Source of the DNA: Sulfuricella sp.
GTDB lineage: Bacteria; Pseudomonadota; Gammaproteobacteria; Burkholderiales; Sulfuricellaceae
DNA length: 53,162 nt
Assembly (NCBI GenBank): GCA_018336195.1
Contig: JAGXQV010000055.1
Location: 1-53,162 of the forward strand
Reading direction: 5' to 3'
Within the stretch, counting starts at the first letter, position 1; each line of letters begins with the position of its first letter. Both the position numbers and the translations under genes were made by a program. Below the pieces are notes generated by a model. That model ran no database searches and was not told where the DNA came from. It saw only the letters and a list, made by a program, of their open reading frames with translations. This document shows, piece after piece, positions 38,514 through 49,005 of this stretch.

Positions 38514-39797
38514 TTAATACCCCGCTGCCCTGGCCTTGGCGAGCCAGGCGGAGAGGGCGCCTAGCGAGTGTATGTTGCCGTCGTAGTAATAGAGGTTCTG
38601 GTCGCCGGGATTGACGCCCAGTGCACTGCCGGTAGCGGGGTAGAGACGCGCCCAGTAGGGGGAATAGGTGGTGGAGCGCTCGTCCCCGATGGCTTTGAGT
38701 ATGCCCGGTGCCTCGATGTTTTCGCCCCACATGAAGACCCTTTCGGCGTCGAGGTCGGGGACGAATTGGTCGATCCAGTCGAGGTAATTGCCGACCTTGG
38801 TGTAGATCCCGTAATTGGTGGCGCAGGTTTCCCCCCAGCTGACGATGCCGACCTGGTTCCAGTCGGAGCTTTGCGGATTCCGCGCCATCAGTGGTCCGCC
38901 GCTGTCGCCCAGGCAGGTGTCGTAGGGTTGGCTACGATAGCCGGCGCACAGCATGTTGCCGGTAAGGGGGGCGCCCAGACTACTCGAACAGGTGCCGCTA
39001 TCAACCACCGGCAAATCGATTTCGCGGGGTTCGGGTGTGTCGGTGGACTGATTGATCAGGCTGGCGATATAGCTTGCGGTGTAGCGCCGGCTGGCGAATC
39101 CGGAAACAATTTGAGACACGGTCGGGGTGCTGCCGACGGATACTCCCATCCTTTGCAATTCGTTTACCAGTTGGCTGTATCCGATGCCTTTGGTGGGGTC
39201 GCCCAAGCCGTTGGCGAGCAGCATGGTGGTGACGATATTGGTGTCGGATATCCCTTTGCGTTGTGCTTCATGCACGCAGCCGGAAAGGTTGCCGACGCAA
39301 TCGGTGGTGAGGTCGTATTTTAAGCCCAGGTAATCCGCAGCGTCGGCAAGGATGCCACGTCCGACCGCTTTTAACATGGCGCCGGCGTTGGGGGCCAATG
39401 CGGGCGGGGAAAGTTTCACGTAGCGGCTGGTGGTGGGCGTGGCAAGCTCGATCAGGGCAATGTCGTTATCCAAGGTGTTGGTGTCGAATCCAGGATGCAC
39501 GATAAAGCGCAGGGCGGGGATTTCCTGGCCGGTGCTGGTATCGCTGAGCGATTGCCGTCCGACGATCACCGATACCGTACCGGCTGATTGGCCGGTCTCG
39601 AAACAATGTCCGGCGGTCATTACCCACGACGGATGAATTACCGATCCGCCGCACTGGTAGGCGCCCGAACGTACCGTGGCATACCACGGGTAAGTGGCGA
39701 TGCTCGCCGCGGTGCCGTTGACGATGGCGAAATCGTTTGCGCCGGCAGGCAGGGCTGCTATGCCAGTGAGGAATAATAAGGCTGTGGTGTTTTTCAT
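38514..39797 (-). CDS. Secreted trypsin-like serine protease with inserted and C-terminal modules
   Basis: Family S1 protease (427 residues). A signal peptide ends near ALPAGA and the mature chain begins close to FAIVNGT. The triad is H64 (TAGHC), D112 (DNDIALI) and S299 (GDSGGP); D293, six residues before the serine, predicts cleavage after Arg or Lys. An insertion of about 110 residues (146-258) separates the Asp and Ser regions, and a C-terminal module of about 75 residues (RVFMWGEN ... YWARLYPATGSALGV ... LYYYDG) follows the protease. ATG at 39797 starts directly at the signal peptide; a start at 39839 is possible. Substrate unknown. Neighbours are unrelated housekeeping genes. Confidence 0.9.
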   Translation of the reverse strand: MKNTTALLFLTGIAALPAGANDFAIVNGTAASIATYPWYATVRSGAYQCGGSVIHPSWVMTAGHCFETGQSAGTVSVIVGRQSLSDTSTGQEIPALRFIVHPGFDTNTLDNDIALIELATPTTSRYVKLSPPALAPNAGAMLKAVGRGILADAADYLGLKYDLTTDCVGNLSGCVHEAQRKGISDTNIVTTMLLANGLGDPTKGIGYSQLVNELQRMGVSVGSTPTVSQIVSGFASRRYTASYIASLINQSTDTPEPREIDLPVVDSGTCSSSLGAPLTGNMLCAGYRSQPYDTCLGDSGGPLMARNPQSSDWNQVGIVSWGETCATNYGIYTKVGNYLDWIDQFVPDLDAERVFMWGENIEAPGILKAIGDERSTTYSPYWARLYPATGSALGVNPGDQNLYYYDGNIHSLGALSAWLAKARAAGY

Positions 39798-39907
39798 GGA
39801 AACCAGGTGATGCGGAAAAAGCCGCATGATCTGTCGCATTTTAGCAGGCGCATGACGCGCTCCACGGGCGAAATTGTATCGCCAGGTATCGGCGGGCTGC
39901 TGGCGCG

Positions 39908-40513
39908 TCAGCGGGGCAGGTCGTCAGGAGCGTGCGCCTGCAAAACGGCAGCGACCTGAAGCCGCAACTGCGCAACCACGCTTTCTTCGAACCAAGCGTT
40001 GCGCTTCATCCATAGGCGATTGCGCGGGCTGGGATGCGGCAGGGGAAAGTAGTCCGGCAGGTAGTCCTGCCATGCCTGCACCGTTGCGGCGAGGGTTGCC
40101 TTGCGGCGCTTGCCGAGGTAATACGCCTGGGCATGGGTGCCGACCAGCAAGGTCAAGCGAATCTCGTGCATCTGCGCGTGCAAGAGCGGATGCCAGGTCG
40201 GGGCGCATTCCGGAGAAGGCGGCAGGTCGCCGCGCACACCGCTGCCGGGATAACAAAACGCGGTGGGAACGATGGCGATGCGCTGCGTGTCGTAAAACGC
40301 CTCTTTGTCGATCGCCAGCCAGTCCCGCAGGCGGTCGCCGGAAGGGTCGTTCCACGGAATCCCGGTTTCATGGACTCGCCGCCCCGGCGCCTGGCCGACG
40401 ATCAGCAGGCGGGCTGTCGCCGAAGCCCGCAAGATGGGGCGAGGCAGGTTGGGCAACCGGTCGGCGCACAAGCAGCAGGCGCGAATCTGCGCCAACAATG
40501 TTTCGATCTGCAT
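39908..40513 (-). CDS. Uracil-DNA glycosylase superfamily protein
   Basis: A 201-residue protein of the uracil-DNA glycosylase fold. Motif 1 reads IVGQAPGRRVHETGIPWNDPSGDRLRDWL and the C-terminal motif is PHPSPRN. N-terminal cysteines (C13, C14, C16) resemble part of the iron-sulfur cysteine set of family 4 enzymes, but I do not see four clear ligands, so cluster binding is uncertain. Expected role: removal of uracil or a related damaged base from DNA. It is divergent from purB with 41 bases between the starts. Confidence 0.82.
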   Translation of the reverse strand: MQIETLLAQIRACCLCADRLPNLPRPILRASATARLLIVGQAPGRRVHETGIPWNDPSGDRLRDWLAIDKEAFYDTQRIAIVPTAFCYPGSGVRGDLPPSPECAPTWHPLLHAQMHEIRLTLLVGTHAQAYYLGKRRKATLAATVQAWQDYLPDYFPLPHPSPRNRLWMKRNAWFEESVVAQLRLQVAAVLQAHAPDDLPR

Positions 40514-40524
40514 GGATGGGGTAA

Positions 40525-41925
<1,401 letters not shown>

Positions 41926-41941
41926 GGTTTGGGGTGAACAA

Positions 41942-41970
41942 CGATGCCGCTGGGGGCGGCATCGGTTTTG
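41942..41970 (+). terminator. Probable terminator after purB
   Basis: The stem CGATGCCGC-TGGGG-GCGGCATCG is followed by GTTTTGTTG, a weak T-tract. It lies between converging purB and the Fur-family gene. Confidence 0.6.
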
Positions 41971-41988
41971 TTGCAGCGCCGCACTCGC

Positions 41989-42417
41989 TCAGGAATTGAG
42001 ATGCTGGGGCTGGATGCGTACGATCACGTCGATGCTTTCAATCGCCATGCCGTCCGGCATTTGGGGTAGCCCGGAAAGTTTCAGTTCGTCGCTGTGTATG
42101 TCTGTCAACTGCCCGGTCGCAACATTGAAAAAATGATGGTGAACATGGGTGTTCGGATCGTAGAACACCTTGCTCGGGTCGACAATCACTTCCCGTATCA
42201 GTTTCCGTTCGACAAACAGATTGAGGGTGTTGTAAACCGTCGCCTTCGAGGTTTCGCTATGCTTGGTATTCACCACCGACAAGATCTGGTCCGCGGACAG
42301 ATGTTCCTGGCGGGAAAACAACGCGTAGGCGATTTCGATGCGCTGATGAGTCGGGTTGATGCCGAACTCTCGGAGGCGATCGATAATGTCGTTTCTAGAG
42401 TGCATTTCTTTTTGCAT
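41989..42417 (-). CDS. Fur-family transcriptional regulator
   Basis: Winged-helix metalloregulator (142 residues). The DNA-binding half contains GINPTHQRIEIAYALFSRQEHLSADQIL and SKATVYNTLNLFVERKLI. The dimerisation half has THVHHHFFNVATGQL with a His cluster, but no CXXC pairs of the structural zinc site, so it is closer to Irr/PerR-like members than to Fur or Zur. It may sense iron, haem or peroxide. TTAGCC and CTAACA half-sites flank 42425-42456 just upstream and could be an operator. Start: ATG 42417, or ATG 42405 four codons on. Confidence 0.88.
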   Translation of the reverse strand: MQKEMHSRNDIIDRLREFGINPTHQRIEIAYALFSRQEHLSADQILSVVNTKHSETSKATVYNTLNLFVERKLIREVIVDPSKVFYDPNTHVHHHFFNVATGQLTDIHSDELKLSGLPQMPDGMAIESIDVIVRIQPQHLNS

Positions 42418-42489
42418 GTTAAGATGTTAGCCCAAGTTGTGGACTCTGTCTAACAGATTGGGAATTAAGTGCTGGCGGCGTGTGGGGAA

Positions 42490-43713
42490 TTACATCTCCA
42501 TGGCTTCCGTCCAGGCCAGGGCAGCCAGATGAGCGTGATTGATCTTGGCCGGTTCGAGTTGCAATAAGCCCGCCAATTCTTCAATTTTCTCGGCATTGCC
42601 TGCTTCGCAGGCTTCCGCCAGCGACAGGAAGGGGCCGTAAATTCCTTGGCGCATCGTCAAAGCATCGCTCACGGAAGTAGGCAGCGAGAGCTTCTCCAAT
42701 ACCTTGTCCATCGGGGTTTCGAGTATCACATCCAGCAAGGAAAACATGCCTACCACGAAGAGATTGTCGCGGTCGCGCGGTTCCATGTATTCCTGGCCGA
42801 GGAGTTCGGTCAGCCGGCCGCGGGTCATGGCGGTTATCAGCAGGGCCGCCGGGGTGGTAGCTTGGCCGGCGGTTACCAACAGAAGCGTCAGCCAGCGGTA
42901 GAGTTGCTGGTAGCCAAGAATTGCGATGGCGTGACGGATCGATTCAATTTCGCAGGACAACCCGAATCCTACCGAATTGATGTAGCGCAGCAGCTTGAAG
43001 GTAAGCGCCACGTCGTGCTTGAAGAACTTCTCGATGTCCGGAGGATTGGCGTTTTCACGGACCTTGTTAAGCAGCAGCAAGACGTTTTCGTAAGCCGGGT
43101 TGATGGTCTTGGCGGAAAGCGTTTCCGGGTGTGCAAAATAAAACCCCTGGAAAAAGCTGAATCCGATGTCTTTGCAGGCTTTAAATTCGCCGGCTGTCTC
43201 GACTTTCTCGGCAACCAGCTTCAAATTGGGGTGGAACTTTTCGATGTCCCGGAGCATTGCCGGAATTTTTTCCAGTGGCGTTTGGCGGATATCGACTTTG
43301 ATGTAGCTGGCTACCTGGAGTAGAGGTCGATTTTCTTCGTTCAACTCGAAATCGTCGAGGGCAAAGGTAAACCCCTTGCTGCGTAAATGCTGGCAGCGTG
43401 CCAGAACCTGGGGCGTAGCCTGAACCGTTTCCAGGAGTTCCAGGACCACCCGCTCGGGTGGAAGCAATTCCAGCGCGCCCCCACCCAACAGCATTGAAGC
43501 GGAAACGTTGATGAACGCCAGTTTATTGCCCAGTACCCATTTGGCACCGAGATCGCACAAGGTACTGGCGAGCACCGTCGAACTGGCGTCGTGCTCGTCG
43601 CTGACGTTCGCCGTAGTGGCGTCACGATGGCGGCGAAATAGCAACTCGTAGGCGACGATTTTCTGCTGCCTGTCGAGAATGGGCTGGCGCCCCAGGTACG
43701 CGTGTTCAAGCAT
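42490..43713 (-). CDS. EAL/HDOD signalling protein with degenerate EAL domain
   Basis: A 407-residue protein with an N-terminal EAL-type fold (about 5-200) and a C-terminal HDOD domain (about 205-400), the YuxH/CdgJ arrangement. The EAL signature is replaced by YELLFR, and the usual EGVET is EKVET; several metal ligands appear missing, so cyclic di-GMP hydrolysis is unlikely. Such proteins influence motility as effectors. It is the last gene in the direction of the chemotaxis cluster, 28 bases after cheA, which supports a motility-linked role. Confidence 0.87.
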   Translation of the reverse strand: MLEHAYLGRQPILDRQQKIVAYELLFRRHRDATTANVSDEHDASSTVLASTLCDLGAKWVLGNKLAFINVSASMLLGGGALELLPPERVVLELLETVQATPQVLARCQHLRSKGFTFALDDFELNEENRPLLQVASYIKVDIRQTPLEKIPAMLRDIEKFHPNLKLVAEKVETAGEFKACKDIGFSFFQGFYFAHPETLSAKTINPAYENVLLLLNKVRENANPPDIEKFFKHDVALTFKLLRYINSVGFGLSCEIESIRHAIAILGYQQLYRWLTLLLVTAGQATTPAALLITAMTRGRLTELLGQEYMEPRDRDNLFVVGMFSLLDVILETPMDKVLEKLSLPTSVSDALTMRQGIYGPFLSLAEACEAGNAEKIEELAGLLQLEPAKINHAHLAALAWTEAMEM

Positions 43714-43741
43714 CGGTTTGGCTACGTTGGCGGGATGTTGG

Positions 43742-45607
43742 TCACACGAACATGGCGGCGCGGGTCTCCACCGTATTCATGTTAAGCAGTTCCTCGATGT
43801 CGAGCACCAGCACCACCAACCCATCGCCGGATAGGGTGGCACCGGCGATGCCGCGTGGCTTGATGTCGTGGAGTGGTTTGATGACCACGTCGTCGCGCCC
43901 CAGGAAACCGTCAATGGCAAGAATGAAGGTGGTTACCGTGGTCTGCATCAGTACGCCGAAAGCCGGAGTGGCATTTCTCGGCCAGCCAATCAGGTCGGCC
44001 AGCGAGCGTACCGGCAGGACTTCGTCGCGCACCACCATGGTGGCGCGCCCGGAAACCTGCTGGATTTCCTTGGGATTGATGGGGATGATTTCGCGCACCA
44101 TCGAAAGCGGTACGGCAAACGGCTGGTCGCCCAGGCGTACCACCAACACAGGCAAAATAGCCAGGGTCAGCGGCAGGGAGATAGTGATAGTGGTGCCATG
44201 TCCCACTTGCGAGGAAATGTCGATGCGGCCATTGAGTTTCTGGATGTTGGTGCGAACCACGTCCATCCCCACGCCACGACCGGAAACATCGGAAATTTGA
44301 TCTTTGGTCGAGAAGCCGGGCAGGAAAATGAGATTGAGTGATTGTCTGTCATCTAGGCTGTTGGCGGCTTCGAGGTCGATCAGGCCTTTTTCCAGTGCCT
44401 TGCGGCGCAGAGCATCGGGACGCATTCCCTTACCGTCGTCGGCGATTTCGAGAATGATGTGGTCGCCAGCCTGCTGGGCACTCAGTTTCACCAAACTCTT
44501 CAATGGCTTGCCAGCGGCGCGGCGTTCGTCGGTGCTTTCTACACCGTGATCAACGGCATTGCGTACCAAGTGAACCAGCGGATCGTTGAGATCCTCAATC
44601 ATGGTCTTGTCGATTTCGGTTTCTTCGCCGGTAATTACGAGTTCGACGTCCTTGCCGAGTTGGCGCGCCAAGTCGCGGGCAAGGCGAGGATACTTCTGGA
44701 ACAGCCGACCAATGGGCTGCATCCGGGTTTTCATTACCGCGTTCTGTAGATCGCCAACCAGCAGGTCGAGAGAACTGACCGCTTCGTCGAGCGCCTTGAG
44801 AGTGTCACCGTCCGTCTTGCCTTGCAGGATGTTGGCGCGCAAACATGTGAGACGGTTTTTGGTCAAGCCGATTTCGCCGGACAGGTTAAGCACCATGTCC
44901 AGGCGCGAGGTGTCGACACGAATCGTGGTTTCCTTGGCGGCAACCTGAACTGTCGGGGTGACCGGCGCGGGCTTGGCGCGGGCCATTGGTTCGGTAGACG
45001 GCATCATCGATGCGGGTGCGGAAGGGCGGGGCGCATCGGCAGGCGGTTCGATGGCCGGAGCAGCTGGCTCGACGTGTTTGGCCACGACTTCGCCGGTGAT
45101 GGCGCCATGCAGGGCGTTCCAATCCGGACCATTGCCGACGGGAGCAGTTGTTTCCCGATGTTGGGGCGTAGCCTGAGGGGCAACGGGAGTCGGTGCGACG
45201 TGGACCGGATGGGCGTTGCCGGAAAGTACCGCGTCGAGGGCGGTTAACAGAGCCGGGTCGGCGGCCTTGGGTAACTGTGACTGCGACAGGGAACCGAACA
45301 TGTCACGCACTACCCCGGTTGAGTTCATGATGACATCCATGATTTCCGGAGTAAGCGTCAATCCACCGGTACGTAACTTGTCGAATAGATTTTCGGTGCG
45401 GTGACAGAGTTCCACCAGTTCGTTGACGTTAAGGAATCCCGCCCCCCCTTTGATGGTGTGGAAGCCGCGGAAAATGTCATTGAGCAACGCCTTGTCATCC
45501 GGACGCTTTTCCAACTCGACCAGCTTGTTGTCCACATCGGCCAGCAGTTCGCCGGCCTCCGTGAGAAAATCCTGCAACAACTCTTCCATCCCGGCGAAAT
45601 GGCTCAT
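43742..45607 (-). CDS. cheA: Chemotaxis histidine kinase CheA
   Basis: Hybrid kinase (621 residues) at the core of the chemoreceptor array. The Hpt domain carries H50 (RGFHTIKGGAGFL). A Pro/Ala-rich region (about 130-220) occupies the place where a P2 CheY-binding domain would normally lie. The dimerisation domain (about 225-290), ATP-binding domain (HLVRNAVDHGVES, GRGVGMDVVRTNI) and CheW-like domain (about 470-610) follow. GGAGA precedes the ATG at proper spacing. It lies 61 bases after cheZ. Phosphate goes to CheY encoded two genes upstream; receptors include the one encoded at 7552-9195. Confidence 0.95.
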   Translation of the reverse strand: MSHFAGMEELLQDFLTEAGELLADVDNKLVELEKRPDDKALLNDIFRGFHTIKGGAGFLNVNELVELCHRTENLFDKLRTGGLTLTPEIMDVIMNSTGVVRDMFGSLSQSQLPKAADPALLTALDAVLSGNAHPVHVAPTPVAPQATPQHRETTAPVGNGPDWNALHGAITGEVVAKHVEPAAPAIEPPADAPRPSAPASMMPSTEPMARAKPAPVTPTVQVAAKETTIRVDTSRLDMVLNLSGEIGLTKNRLTCLRANILQGKTDGDTLKALDEAVSSLDLLVGDLQNAVMKTRMQPIGRLFQKYPRLARDLARQLGKDVELVITGEETEIDKTMIEDLNDPLVHLVRNAVDHGVESTDERRAAGKPLKSLVKLSAQQAGDHIILEIADDGKGMRPDALRRKALEKGLIDLEAANSLDDRQSLNLIFLPGFSTKDQISDVSGRGVGMDVVRTNIQKLNGRIDISSQVGHGTTITISLPLTLAILPVLVVRLGDQPFAVPLSMVREIIPINPKEIQQVSGRATMVVRDEVLPVRSLADLIGWPRNATPAFGVLMQTTVTTFILAIDGFLGRDDVVIKPLHDIKPRGIAGATLSGDGLVVLVLDIEELLNMNTVETRAAMFV

Positions 45608-45668
45608 GGGGGGTGTCTCCAGTTAATCCGCTACCGCGCCAAAGGAATAGGTCTTTGGCTTGATAAAA

Positions 45669-46421
45669 TTAAAAACCCAGGCTTTCCAGCAAATCATCTA
45701 CCTGCTTTTGGCTCGTCACCACATCGGCGCGACCTTCAGGGTTGATGACCGGGCCGTTGAGCAGAGAATTATCGACTTCCGCTTTCTTGTCCCCTGGGGT
45801 GACGGCGATGAGCAGTTGCAGCATGTCGTGTTCCATGCGTTGCGCCATATCGACGACTTTTTTGATCACTTGCCCGGTAAGATCCTGGAAATCCTGGGCC
45901 ATCATGATTTCCATCAACTGCGCATTGGTTGCCTTGGCTCGATTCGGCACGTCGCCGAGAAAATCCTTGGTCTGGGCCGCCAGTGCCTTGAATTCTTCGA
46001 CTCCCATCTGGTTGTCGAACACCCGTTGCCATTGCTGGCTCAATTTTGCGGCGTCGGCTTCCAGTTTTTCTTGGATCGGCTGAGCGATTTCGGTGGCGGT
46101 AAGGGCGCGTACCGCAGCCTTTTCCGTCATTTTGGCGATGTATTCCAGGCGATCGCGTGTGTCGGGAATCGACTCTACGGTCTTTTCAAGTTTTTTGTCG
46201 TATCCCAGTTCACGCAAGGCGTCATGCAGTTTGCGGGTAAGATGGCCGATCTGGTTGAAAACTGTTTCTTCTTCACCGGCGACGCCTGCGGGGAACCCCG
46301 GCTTGCGGACTTCCTGGACTACTTCGGCATCGACTACCTCGTCTTCATCGGTGTTGGAGGCGGCGACGATACTGTCGAATAGCGCTTCCAGTTCATCAGA
46401 ATCACCGTTCTCGTTGCTCAC
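45669..46421 (-). CDS. cheZ: CheY-phosphate phosphatase CheZ
   Basis: Cytoplasmic phosphatase (250 residues) that ends the CheY signal. The long helical core contains MMAQDFQDLTGQVIKKVV, with the catalytic D180 and Q184 corresponding to D143 and Q147 of E. coli. The C-terminal peptide QVDDLLESLGF is the CheY-binding tail. The start is GTG, sharing one base with the cheY stop (TAGTG). The N-terminus is acidic and longer than in E. coli. Confidence 0.95.
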   Translation of the reverse strand: MSNENGDSDELEALFDSIVAASNTDEDEVVDAEVVQEVRKPGFPAGVAGEEETVFNQIGHLTRKLHDALRELGYDKKLEKTVESIPDTRDRLEYIAKMTEKAAVRALTATEIAQPIQEKLEADAAKLSQQWQRVFDNQMGVEEFKALAAQTKDFLGDVPNRAKATNAQLMEIMMAQDFQDLTGQVIKKVVDMAQRMEHDMLQLLIAVTPGDKKAEVDNSLLNGPVINPEGRADVVTSQKQVDDLLESLGF

Positions 46422-46810
46422 TACATTCCCCTTTTCTGAAATATTTTGTTGAGCTTCTCTTCCAGAACTGCCGCCGTGAAGGGTTTGACGACATAGCCGT
46501 CGGCCCCCGCCTGTGCTGCCTCGATGATGTTCTCTTTCTTGGCTTCCGCCGTCACCATCAGTACCGGGAGATGCTTGATGTTGGCGTCGGCGCGGATGCC
46601 GCGCAACATGTCGATGCCGGTCATGTTGGGCATGTTCCAGTCGCTCACCACGAAATCGTAGCCACCCCCGCGCAGCTTGTTGAGACCGATCAATCCGTCC
46701 TCTGCTTCGTCAACGTTGGTGAATTCGAGTTCTTTGAGAAGGTTGCGGATGATTCGACGCATCGTCGAGAAATCATCAACCACCAGAAATTTCATGTTCT
46801 TGTCAGGCAT
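46421..46810 (-). CDS. cheY: Chemotaxis response regulator CheY
   Basis: Single-domain receiver (129 residues) that binds the flagellar switch when phosphorylated. The acidic pocket is D12 and D13 with phospho-acceptor D57 in [22 protein letters not shown] supplies the conserved Thr and VVKPF the lysine. The ATG at 46810 has GGAG upstream; an in-frame GTG four codons earlier is less likely. Confidence 0.96.
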   Translation of the reverse strand: MPDKNMKFLVVDDFSTMRRIIRNLLKELEFTNVDEAEDGLIGLNKLRGGGYDFVVSDWNMPNMTGIDMLRGIRADANIKHLPVLMVTAEAKKENIIEAAQAGADGYVVKPFTAAVLEEKLNKIFQKRGM

Positions 46811-46874
46811 GAACCACTCCACTGCTCCAATTCGTTTGCGTCGATTGTACTATTTTTTCGAGGTGCATACGCCG

Positions 46875-47810
46875 TCAGCGCTGCAACAGGGGGCGCAAGG
46901 TGTCCGCCAAAACCGCCGGGTCGAATTTCGCCACGTAGGCGTCGACGCCGACCCGTTTCCCCATGTCACGATTCGCTTCGGAAGACAGCGACGAATGCAT
47001 GACTATCGGAATTCCGTCAAAACGCCGATCCGACCGGATGTTTTTGCACAGGACATAGCCGTCCATTTCCGGCATTTCCGCATCAGCCAGGATCAGCTTG
47101 ATTTGCTCGACCAGCGGCATACCATCCTGCTGAGCACGATTAGCCAGTCCTATCAAACGATCCCAGGCTTCCTGGCCGTTGGTGGCTTGCTGGTATTTGG
47201 CACCCAGCTTGTCGAGAACCATCACGATTTCCTTGCGTGCCACCGCCGAATCATCGACGAAGAATACTGTGGAATCCTTATCGGAATCGACTGGTTCGAG
47301 TTCCGGCACCGGCTCGATGCCGAAGGCGTTCGCGAGAATCTGCTCGACGTCGAGGATCGAAACCAGTCTTCCGTCGGGCAATTCGGTAATTGCGGTAATC
47401 ATGCCTTCGTTACCGGAGAGCATGTTTTGCGGAGGTTTGATCTTGTCCCAGTCCACGCGGATGATACGGTCCACCTCATGCACCAGAAAACCCTGGGTAT
47501 GGCGGCTGAATTCGGTCACGATCATGGTGTGCCCGGTGTCGTCCGGGGTGCCTTCGGAATGGATGAATTTAGCCAGAGATATGACCGGAATGATATTGCC
47601 ACGCAGAGAAATCACGCCTTCTACGCCTTCAGGCATATAGGGGGTTTTGGTGACGAAGGGGGTTTGGCAGACTTCGCGCACCTTGAATACGTTGATCCCG
47701 AATATTTCGCCGGTTCCTAGCGAAAACAGCAAAATCTCCATCTTGTTGGAACCCACCAGCTTGGTTCTGGCGTCTACCGCCTCAAGGAGTTGATTGCTCT
47801 GCATGTTCAC
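46875..47810 (-). CDS. cheV: Chemotaxis coupling protein CheV (copy 1)
   Basis: A 311-residue CheW-receiver fusion that couples receptors to CheA and can be phosphorylated, an adaptation or phosphate-sink function. The CheW domain (about 15-160) includes FGINVFKVREVCQTP and GVISLRGNIIPVISL. The receiver domain (about 180-305) has the phospho-acceptor in ADAEMPEMDGYVL. It is 22 bases from the second CheV gene, to which it is clearly similar throughout, so the pair arose by duplication. No separate cheW, cheR or cheB is present in the window. Confidence 0.93.
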   Translation of the reverse strand: MNMQSNQLLEAVDARTKLVGSNKMEILLFSLGTGEIFGINVFKVREVCQTPFVTKTPYMPEGVEGVISLRGNIIPVISLAKFIHSEGTPDDTGHTMIVTEFSRHTQGFLVHEVDRIIRVDWDKIKPPQNMLSGNEGMITAITELPDGRLVSILDVEQILANAFGIEPVPELEPVDSDKDSTVFFVDDSAVARKEIVMVLDKLGAKYQQATNGQEAWDRLIGLANRAQQDGMPLVEQIKLILADAEMPEMDGYVLCKNIRSDRRFDGIPIVMHSSLSSEANRDMGKRVGVDAYVAKFDPAVLADTLRPLLQR

Positions 47811-47832
47811 CTCGATTCCCCAGTCAATTCAA

Positions 47833-48789
47833 TCAGTGTGCGTGTTCCGGTGCCAGCAACCGGGTCAGGATGTCCGCGAGTTTCTGCGGCTCGAATTTCG
47901 GCACGTACTCATCCACCCCCACGGCCCGCCCGAGCTTCTCGTTGGCGGTGCTGGAAAGTGAGGAATGCATGAGGACGGGGATGCCGGCGAAACGGGGGTC
48001 GCTCTTGATGTTCTTGGTCAGAACGTAACCATCCATTTCAGGCATTTCTACATCGGTGAGTACCAGTTGCACCAAGTCGGAAACCGGCACGCGCATGACG
48101 TCGGCCTGCATGGCGATACGCTGCAATTCTTCCCATGCCTGGCGACCGTTGTTGGCGCAAGCGTATTTGACCTGCATTGCATCCAACGTGCGGGATATCT
48201 GCTTGCGCGCGACTGCCGAATCATCGGCAAAGAACACAGTACGTTCCGTGGGTAGCGGGCGAATGCTGCTGAATGCGATGGCGTTGTCGTCGAAATGCCC
48301 GGTTTCCGACAAGACTTTTTCGACGTCCATCATCATCACCAGGCGACCGTCATGCAATTCCGTTACGGCGGTTACCAAGCCACCCATTTCCGCCACCAGC
48401 ATGTCCGGAGGGACTTTCATCGCCGACCAGTCGAGGCGCAGGATGGTGTCCACTGCTTCCACCAGGAAGCCCTGGGTATGACCGTTGTACTCGGTCACGA
48501 TCATGATTTCCGGCTTCTTTTCAGTCTGGATGCCGACGTATTTCACCAGGTCGACTACCGGAACCAGCGCACCGCGCAGGCTTACCATACCTTCTACAGC
48601 CGGGGGCATTTCCGGTGCACGGGTGATTTCGGGCACCCGCATCACCTCGCGCACCTTGAATACGTTGATGCCAAAAGTCTCCCTGCGCCCATTGCGCAGG
48701 TCCGTACCCAAGGTGAAAAGCAGGATTTCCAGCTTGTTGGTGCCGGCCAGCTTGGTACGCGCATCAATATTCTTTAAAAGCTCCGACAT
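47833..48789 (-). CDS. cheV: Chemotaxis coupling protein CheV (copy 2)
   Basis: A 318-residue paralogue of the neighbouring CheV with the same CheW-receiver layout: FGINVFKVREVMRVPEITRA and GMVSLRGALVPVVDL, then a receiver with TDVEMPEMDGYVL. First gene of the probable cheV-cheV-cheY-cheZ-cheA-EAL/HDOD operon. Differences from copy 1 are spread over the whole length, which suggests an old duplication with separate roles, perhaps coupling different receptor classes. Confidence 0.93.
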   Translation of the reverse strand: MSELLKNIDARTKLAGTNKLEILLFTLGTDLRNGRRETFGINVFKVREVMRVPEITRAPEMPPAVEGMVSLRGALVPVVDLVKYVGIQTEKKPEIMIVTEYNGHTQGFLVEAVDTILRLDWSAMKVPPDMLVAEMGGLVTAVTELHDGRLVMMMDVEKVLSETGHFDDNAIAFSSIRPLPTERTVFFADDSAVARKQISRTLDAMQVKYACANNGRQAWEELQRIAMQADVMRVPVSDLVQLVLTDVEMPEMDGYVLTKNIKSDPRFAGIPVLMHSSLSSTANEKLGRAVGVDEYVPKFEPQKLADILTRLLAPEHAH

Positions 48790-49005
48790 GTTGCGACTCC
48801 GTTAGACGTGCTTGATTCTTGTGCTTGGGGGCTTTCGGCCTCAAACCCCTAGTTTTTTGGTAATGATACCTGAAAACTCTCCGGGAATTGTCGCTCCTGG
48901 CGGCAGTGGCGTCAATTTACTTCAAATTTTCGCGGCAATCACGCGCTTTTTATCCATTTGGCGTTACTGTATGATGGTTCCAATTCTCACGCCGAGGCAC
49001 GAACC

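Noticed and set aside
41989..42417. Canonical Fur repressor
   Set aside because: The structural zinc CXXC pairs are absent and a His cluster is present, so only Fur-family membership is claimed.
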